Of a DNA stretch of 64,000 nucleotides, positions 61,011 to 64,000 are shown one piece after another. The DNA comes from Achromobacter spanius. Its GTDB lineage: Bacteria; Pseudomonadota; Gammaproteobacteria; Burkholderiales; Burkholderiaceae_B. The stretch covers positions 868,001-932,000 of the forward strand of contig NZ_CP025030.1 of the NCBI RefSeq assembly GCF_002812705.1, written 5' to 3'. Under the pieces are notes generated by a model. It saw nothing but the letters and a program-made list of their open reading frames with translations. It was not told the DNA's origin and ran no database searches. The stretch's first letter is position 1, and every line of letters starts with the position of its first letter. The translations under genes and the position numbers were made by a program.

Positions 61011-62114
61011 ATGGATCGCCGACACTTTCTCCGTTTATCTGGCGCATTGTGCGCCGCCACCACCACCGCCTTGCCACAGGTGCTGCGCGCGCAGCAAGCG
61101 CCCGTCACCGTGGGTTGGCGTGGCTTTGAACTCACTACCGACATCAGCGTTGCGGATTCCGGCGCACACACGCGCATCTGGATTCCGGTGCCCTACGCCA
61201 CCGACACGGACTACCAGCGCGGGGTGACGACCACCTGGAACGTCAGCGGCGGCGGCACCGCGCAGTTGACGCAAGCCCCCGGCTACGACGTGCAGATGCT
61301 GGCCGTGCAATGGCCGGACACCCAGGCGCCGCGCGGCGTGACGGTGACCAGCCGCTTCCAGACCCGCAACCGCCGCGTGGACCTGACGCAGCCCCCGCCC
61401 GCCAACGCCGTGCTTGAAGACCCGGCGGTACTGCGCGAATTCGTGAAGCCCACGGCGCTGCTGCCCACCGACGGCATCGTCAAGGCCACCGCCGACCAGA
61501 TCACACGCGGCCACCAGGGCGACGTGGCGCGCGCCCGCGCCATCTACGAATGGGTCGTTGAAAATACCTGCCGCACCGCATCAACGCCCGGCTGCGGCGT
61601 GGGCGACGTGCATTACATGCTTAGCGCCAACGACTTGAACGGCAAGTGCGCCGACATCAACGCGCTGTTTGTGGCGTTGGCGCGCGCCTCGGGCATTCCC
61701 GCGCGCGATGCCTACGGCGTGCGCGTGGCCAATTCCGAGTTGGGCTACAAGAGCTTGGGCAAGGCAGGCGACGTCACCAAAGCGCAGCACTGCCGCGCCG
61801 AGTTCTATGCCGCCGGCTATGGCTGGGTGCCGGTCGACCCGGCTGATGTGCGCAAGGTGATGCTGGAAGAGCCGCCCGGAGAACTACCCTTGACCAATGC
61901 CAAGGTGCGCGCGGCGCGTGTCATGCTGTTTGGCGCCTGGGAAATGAACTGGGTGGCGTACAACCACGGCCACGACGTCGCGCTGCCGGGCTCGGCCCAC
62001 GACCCCGTGCCGTTCCTGATGTATCCCAACGGCGAGACCAGCGCGGGCCGCCTCGACAGCCTGGACGCGGACGGTTTCCGGTATCGGATCAGCGCGAAAC
62101 CCGTGTCCGTCTGA
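61011..62114 (+). CDS. Exported transglutaminase-like domain protein
   Basis: The 367-residue protein begins with a twin-arginine-like signal (MDRRHFLRLSGALCAATTTALPQVLRAQQA). The transglutaminase-like core has Cys213 in LNGKCADINALF, His260 in KAQHCRAEF and Asp276 in GWVPVDPADV, a complete papain-type triad. The N-terminal part (about 40-120) is a beta-sandwich of the kind preceding such domains. The likely role is peptidase or amidase action outside the cytoplasm (inference). The start ATG at 61011 fits the signal. It sits between selD and selC on the opposite strand, with no obvious link to selenium metabolism. Confidence 0.87.
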   Translation: MDRRHFLRLSGALCAATTTALPQVLRAQQAPVTVGWRGFELTTDISVADSGAHTRIWIPVPYATDTDYQRGVTTTWNVSGGGTAQLTQAPGYDVQMLAVQWPDTQAPRGVTVTSRFQTRNRRVDLTQPPPANAVLEDPAVLREFVKPTALLPTDGIVKATADQITRGHQGDVARARAIYEWVVENTCRTASTPGCGVGDVHYMLSANDLNGKCADINALFVALARASGIPARDAYGVRVANSELGYKSLGKAGDVTKAQHCRAEFYAAGYGWVPVDPADVRKVMLEEPPGELPLTNAKVRAARVMLFGAWEMNWVAYNHGHDVALPGSAHDPVPFLMYPNGETSAGRLDSLDADGFRYRISAKPVSV

Positions 62115-62149
62115 GACGGCAAGACACGCCGCCTGGGTCAGAAAGGAGG

Positions 62150-62245
62150 TGGCGGAAGGCAGCAGGAGTCGAACCTACCTGGGAACGTCTGACGCCCCCA
62201 ACTGGGTTTGAAGCCCAGCCGTGCCGCCGGGCACGGATGCCTTCC
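62150..62245 (-). tRNA. selC: tRNA-Sec (UCA anticodon)
   Basis: On the minus strand the sequence begins GGAAGGCA and ends TGCCTTCC-GCCA, giving the 8-bp acceptor stem typical of tRNA-Sec, with an encoded CCA. The anticodon arm CTGGG-CTTCAAA-CCCAG holds anticodon TCA. A long variable arm (TGGGGGCG...CGTTCCCA) and the T-loop TTCGACT are present. Length is 96 nt. It reads UGA as selenocysteine with SelB. It lies 37 bases downstream of selB. Confidence 0.96.
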
Positions 62246-62282
62246 GTGGCGGACTGCCTATGATACCGGCTGCCGGCGAGTT

Positions 62283-64000
62283 TTACGTCGACTCTTGCCT
62301 GGAGTCTTGCATCGGGTTTTGCATCCCCGCATACGCGCTTTCACCGCGCAGGAGGTGCGTGTCCCGCACGCGCCGGGTATAGCCGACGCGGTCGAAGAAT
62401 TCCAGGATCTGGATGGCGCGCTTGCGCCCCAGCCCCGTGCGGTCGCGGAACACTGCGGCGTTCAGGCCCGGGGGCTGGGCGGCCAGTTCGGCGGCCAGGC
62501 GCGCCAGTACGCGCACCTGGTCGCGGTGATAGAACAGGTCCTTCACCACTTGCGCGACCTCTCCGCGCCGCAGCAGCTTGCGCATCAGTTGCCGCACACG
62601 CTCTTCAGGTTCGCCTTGCATGCGCGCCAGGTCCCGCACCCAGGGCGGATCGAATGCGCCGGCATCCAGCAGCGGCAACAAGCGCTGCGCCAGCGCGCTT
62701 TCCTCGCCGGCCAGCGTGGCCGTGTGCGAAGGCAGATGCAGCCAGGGGCCGTTGCGCGCCACCCGACCATCGCGTTGCAGGTGGTCCAGCACCGCCGTCC
62801 ACAAGGCATCCGATCCCACCGGCATGGCCATACGGCGCAGGCGCGCGCTATCCGGGCCGGGTTCGTCCGGCGCACTCTGATGAAAGCTCGCCAGCGCCTG
62901 CTCCACGCGGCCGCGCAGCGCATCCCAATGGGCTGACCCGATCAGCGTGCGCGGGCCTTGCGCGTGGCGCGACTCGATCCACAAGGCGCCGTGCGGGGCT
63001 TCGATGTCTTGCACAGGCTTGCCGGTCAGGCGTTGCAAGGCCCCTTCGTCCAAGCCCAAGGGTGCATGCGCCAACACCGGGGGCAGCCCGCCGCCGTCCA
63101 GCATGTCGCACAGCGCCTGCAAGCCCTGCATGCGCGCCGCCGCGCGGCGCTTGCGGTCCGGTGCGTTGGGGTCCAGCACGCGGCCGCCACCCACCGTGCG
63201 GGTGGCCTGCGCGTTGCGCACAATGAAGCGGTCGCCGGGCATGGCGCACACCGGCTCGTCGAACACCAGTTGCACCCAGCCCGATTGCCCCGGCGCCAGC
63301 GTCTCCGCGCTCAGCGGCACCACGTGCGCCACCTGGCGCGCGGCGCCGATGTGCACGTGCAAGGGCGCCCAGGCACGCAAGGGCGCGTCGGCCGACGGCA
63401 GCAGGGTCAGCGCAACATCGACATGGCGCGACGGCAGGAAGCAACGCGCATCCGCGATCCAATCACCGCGTGAAATAGCCTGCTTGTCGATACCCGCCAG
63501 GTTCAAGGCGCAGCGCTGGCCGGCCGTGCCGGTGTCGCTGGGCTGGTTTTGCGCGTGGATGCTGCGGACCCGCACGCGCGTGCCGGCCGGCATCACGCGC
63601 AGGTCGGCGCTGTCGTCGCCCGCGCGCGCCTGACCCGAATGGGCCGTGCCCGTCACCACCGTGCCGTGGCCCGCCAGCGTGAAGACGCGGTCGACCGCCA
63701 GCCGGAACAGGCCATCGCTGCCCCGCCGCTGCAAATGTTCTGCCTGCGCGTGCAGGTAATGCTTGAGATCCGCCGTGCCGGCATCGTCGGCTTGCGCCGC
63801 GCAGACGGCGTATACGGGTGTGCCATCCAGGAACGTGCCGGCCGTGAGCGCGGCGATCTCGGCGCGCACGGCCGCCAGCCGCGCGGCGTCGGCGCGGTCG
63901 GCCTTCGTCAGCGCCACCGCGCCCTGGGCCACGCCCAACAGCGTCAGGATGGCCAGGTGCTCGCGCGTTTGCGGCATGACGCCGTCGTCCGCCGCCACCA
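62283..64000 (-). CDS. selB: Selenocysteine-specific elongation factor SelB, N-terminus cut by window edge
   Basis: At least 572 residues are present and the frame is open at base 64000. The first visible residues VAADDGVMPQTREHL are the G-domain switch region of SelB, followed by TKAD (guanine specificity). Domains II and III come next (AGHGTVVTGTAHSGQ), then the C-terminal winged-helix repeats that bind the SECIS hairpin (LLRRGEVAQVVKDLFYHRDQVRVL; GRKRAIQILEFFDRVGYTRRV). It brings Sec-tRNA to the ribosome. selA is expected just upstream outside the window. The last residues form a short Met/Gln-rich tail (MQNPMQDSRQEST). Confidence 0.95.
   Translation of the reverse strand, partial: VAADDGVMPQTREHLAILTLLGVAQGAVALTKADRADAARLAAVRAEIAALTAGTFLDGTPVYAVCAAQADDAGTADLKHYLHAQAEHLQRRGSDGLFRLAVDRVFTLAGHGTVVTGTAHSGQARAGDDSADLRVMPAGTRVRVRSIHAQNQPSDTGTAGQRCALNLAGIDKQAISRGDWIADARCFLPSRHVDVALTLLPSADAPLRAWAPLHVHIGAARQVAHVVPLSAETLAPGQSGWVQLVFDEPVCAMPGDRFIVRNAQATRTVGGGRVLDPNAPDRKRRAAARMQGLQALCDMLDGGGLPPVLAHAPLGLDEGALQRLTGKPVQDIEAPHGALWIESRHAQGPRTLIGSAHWDALRGRVEQALASFHQSAPDEPGPDSARLRRMAMPVGSDALWTAVLDHLQRDGRVARNGPWLHLPSHTATLAGEESALAQRLLPLLDAGAFDPPWVRDLARMQGEPEERVRQLMRKLLRRGEVAQVVKDLFYHRDQVRVLARLAAELAAQPPGLNAAVFRDRTGLGRKRAIQILEFFDRVGYTRRVRDTHLLRGESAYAGMQNPMQDSRQEST

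Overview
The window is 64 kb of a GC-rich chromosome from a betaproteobacterium of the Burkholderiales. It is most likely Alcaligenaceae, close to Achromobacter or Bordetella. The evidence is the gene content and order (atpIBEFHAGDC, rpe-gph-trpEGDC, priA-rep, mltA-ubiH-type hydroxylase), the abundance of Bug-type periplasmic binding proteins, frequent GTG starts, and strong G/C third-position bias that produces very long antisense open frames. Nothing looks like a phage, plasmid or insertion sequence. This is mostly core chromosome with a few accessory islands.

Layout. 1-7.4 kb (+): the tail of a peptide-binding protein, an AspA/AstE-type zinc hydrolase, then a compact dppBCDF-type peptide ABC transporter followed by an alpha/beta hydrolase and an M20 peptidase, which looks like an import-and-cleave module. 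7.4-12.6 kb: a block of hairpin repeats, a long-form DapD, an unknown protein, a class II glutamine amidotransferase, a threonine aldolase and an AraC regulator. 12.6-19.2 kb (-): rep, priA, hemE and an orphan Fis-type regulator. 19.3-26.9 kb (-): the complete nine-gene F1Fo ATP synthase operon with a readable promoter, a leader hairpin and a terminator. 27.2-31.6 kb: a DUF1254 protein, an enoyl-CoA hydratase and an M61 peptidase. 31.7-36.6 kb (-): a four-gene chaperone-usher fimbrial operon. 36.7-41.2 kb (-): a Bug-CoA-transferase(A,B)-Bug cluster and an FAD oxidoreductase. 41.3-47.6 kb: folB-ttcA, a 2-hydroxyacid dehydrogenase, dsbC, a UbiH-type hydroxylase, mltA and apaG. 47.7-53.5 kb (+): rpe-gph, then a trp leader peptide with attenuator and trpEGDC. 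53.5-57.7 kb: an AcoR-like sigma-54 activator divergent from an aldehyde dehydrogenase plus DUF779 gene, with a near-consensus -24/-12 promoter and tandem upstream sites. 57.8-59.7 kb: an isomerase, a DUF2917 protein and a LysR regulator. 59.8-64 kb: selD, a secreted transglutaminase-fold protein, tRNA-Sec (selC) and the C-terminal part of selB, so the cell can make selenoproteins although no selenoprotein gene lies in the window.

The features most worth following are regulatory and structural: three separate short tandem arrays with a 13-bp unit at gene ends, a 69-bp hairpin element repeated in alternating orientation upstream of a DapD gene with a T9 tract and no clear ribosome-binding site, the tandem 14-bp sites of the sigma-54 locus, the Trp-rich leader peptide, and an orphan receiver-like/Fis regulator upstream of hemE. 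I did not find a system I can call wholly new. The best candidates are listed with their limits.
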